Assembly: GCA_965656715.1 (NCBI GenBank)
Contig: CBFHLR010000010.1
Span: 1-64,000 of the forward strand
Origin: Coraliomargarita sp965656715
Lineage (GTDB): Bacteria > Verrucomicrobiota > Verrucomicrobiia > Opitutales > Coraliomargaritaceae
Reading direction: 5' to 3'
DNA length: 64,000 bases
The notes under the pieces are model-generated. The model was not told the DNA's origin, made no database searches, and worked only from the letters and a program-made list of their open reading frames with translations. Positions 63,756 to 64,000 of this stretch are shown in pieces (position 1 is the first letter of the stretch; each line of letters begins with the position of its first letter). Made by a program: the position numbers and the translations under genes.

Positions 63756-64000
63756 TTAAAGTCCGAAACGCTTGAACACTTCTGCTCGCTTCGCGGGATC
63801 GCTCTGCTTTTGCGCGCTCATGGCTTCGTAGACTTCTTCGCTGTAGATGCTGAACGTGGAGAGCGTGCCAAGAAGGACGGCGCCCTTCTTGATCTCCGCA
63901 AACGAGATCAGCTTATCGTTCAAATTAATGCGGCCTGACTTATCGCAGCTAAAGCTGTGCGCCATGGCCATAAGTTCGGCAATTGCCTGCTGCCCCTCTT
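63756..64000 (-). CDS. mraZ: MraZ transcriptional regulator, C-terminal part, cut by the window edge
   Basis: MraZ is an AbrB-type DNA-binding protein that regulates the dcw promoter. Only its C-terminal half is in the window. The frame continues beyond 63971 to the window edge (EGQQAIAEL precedes MAMAHS), so the gene is longer than the inner ATG suggests. SCDKSGRINLNDKLISFAEI and GTLSTFSIYSEEVYEAM are its second MraZ/AbrB repeat. It heads the dcw cluster. Confidence 0.88.
   Translation of the reverse strand, partial: EGQQAIAELMAMAHSFSCDKSGRINLNDKLISFAEIKKGAVLLGTLSTFSIYSEEVYEAMSAQKQSDPAKRAEVFKRFGL

Overview
The window looks like a chromosomal segment of a Gram-negative, diderm bacterium of the phylum Verrucomicrobiota, most likely order Opitutales (relatives of Coraliomargarita, Puniceicoccus or Lentimonas). 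The assignment is inferred from protein character only: a divergent FtsZ, a MurC-MurB fusion, a TonB-dependent receptor, MurE with the meso-diaminopimelate signature, and dense hairpin repeats between genes. No rRNA is present. The sequence has two runs of N (8551-8650 and 11612-11706), each inside a gene whose frame is not preserved across the run, so the N counts are placeholders.

Layout. 0.2-3.4 kb: a three-gene operon of a C-terminally anchored unknown protein and two SPFH/Band 7 proteins. 3.4-4.0 kb: a broken DUF559 nuclease-like gene between inverted 60-bp hairpin repeats. 4-13.7 kb: housekeeping genes (cysK, infA, tadA, an ecotin homologue, sodA, an SMP-30 family lactonase, thrS, a YhbY-type protein, a YhaM-type exoribonuclease, mutM). 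13.8-20.9 kb: a periplasmic binding protein, tRNA-Leu(CAG), a gamma-carbonic-anhydrase-like protein, the ferrous iron operon feoA-feoB-small Cys-rich protein, a GAF protein and citramalate synthase. 21-27.5 kb: outer membrane proteins (DUF2490, TonB receptor), an SDR/DUF2867 protein, an AldA-like aldehyde dehydrogenase and a Dps. 27.7-38.5 kb: fusA, a MYG1-like protein, then membrane genes (desaturase, QmcA/NfeD pair, rhomboid-like protein, pgpA, pgsA, cls). 38.5-44.5 kb: nirBD, an SDR, a GRP-type sugar transporter, dgkA.

44.5-64 kb is an almost complete division and cell wall (dcw) cluster on the minus strand, transcribed mraZ, rsmH, ftsL, (67-aa protein), ftsI, murE, murF, mraY, murD, a three-LysM protein, ftsW, murG, murC-murB, ddl, ftsQ, ftsA, ftsZ, dgkA. 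It follows the classical gene order with a LysM gene added and MurB fused to MurC. Overlaps of 1 to 29 bases and short spacers suggest long polycistronic transcription.

The most unusual features are the repeats. Many intergenic regions carry GTAG-headed hairpins, often as inverted pairs of 70-150 bp, whose stems vary while pairing is kept. One complete pair lies in frame inside murD and encodes residues 214-237. A second structured family with a CTTG loop flanks the DUF559 remnant. A duplicated tRNA-Leu 3' end, and FtsZ changes in its catalytic T7 loop, are also worth a second look. No phage, CRISPR array or complete transposase gene was seen.
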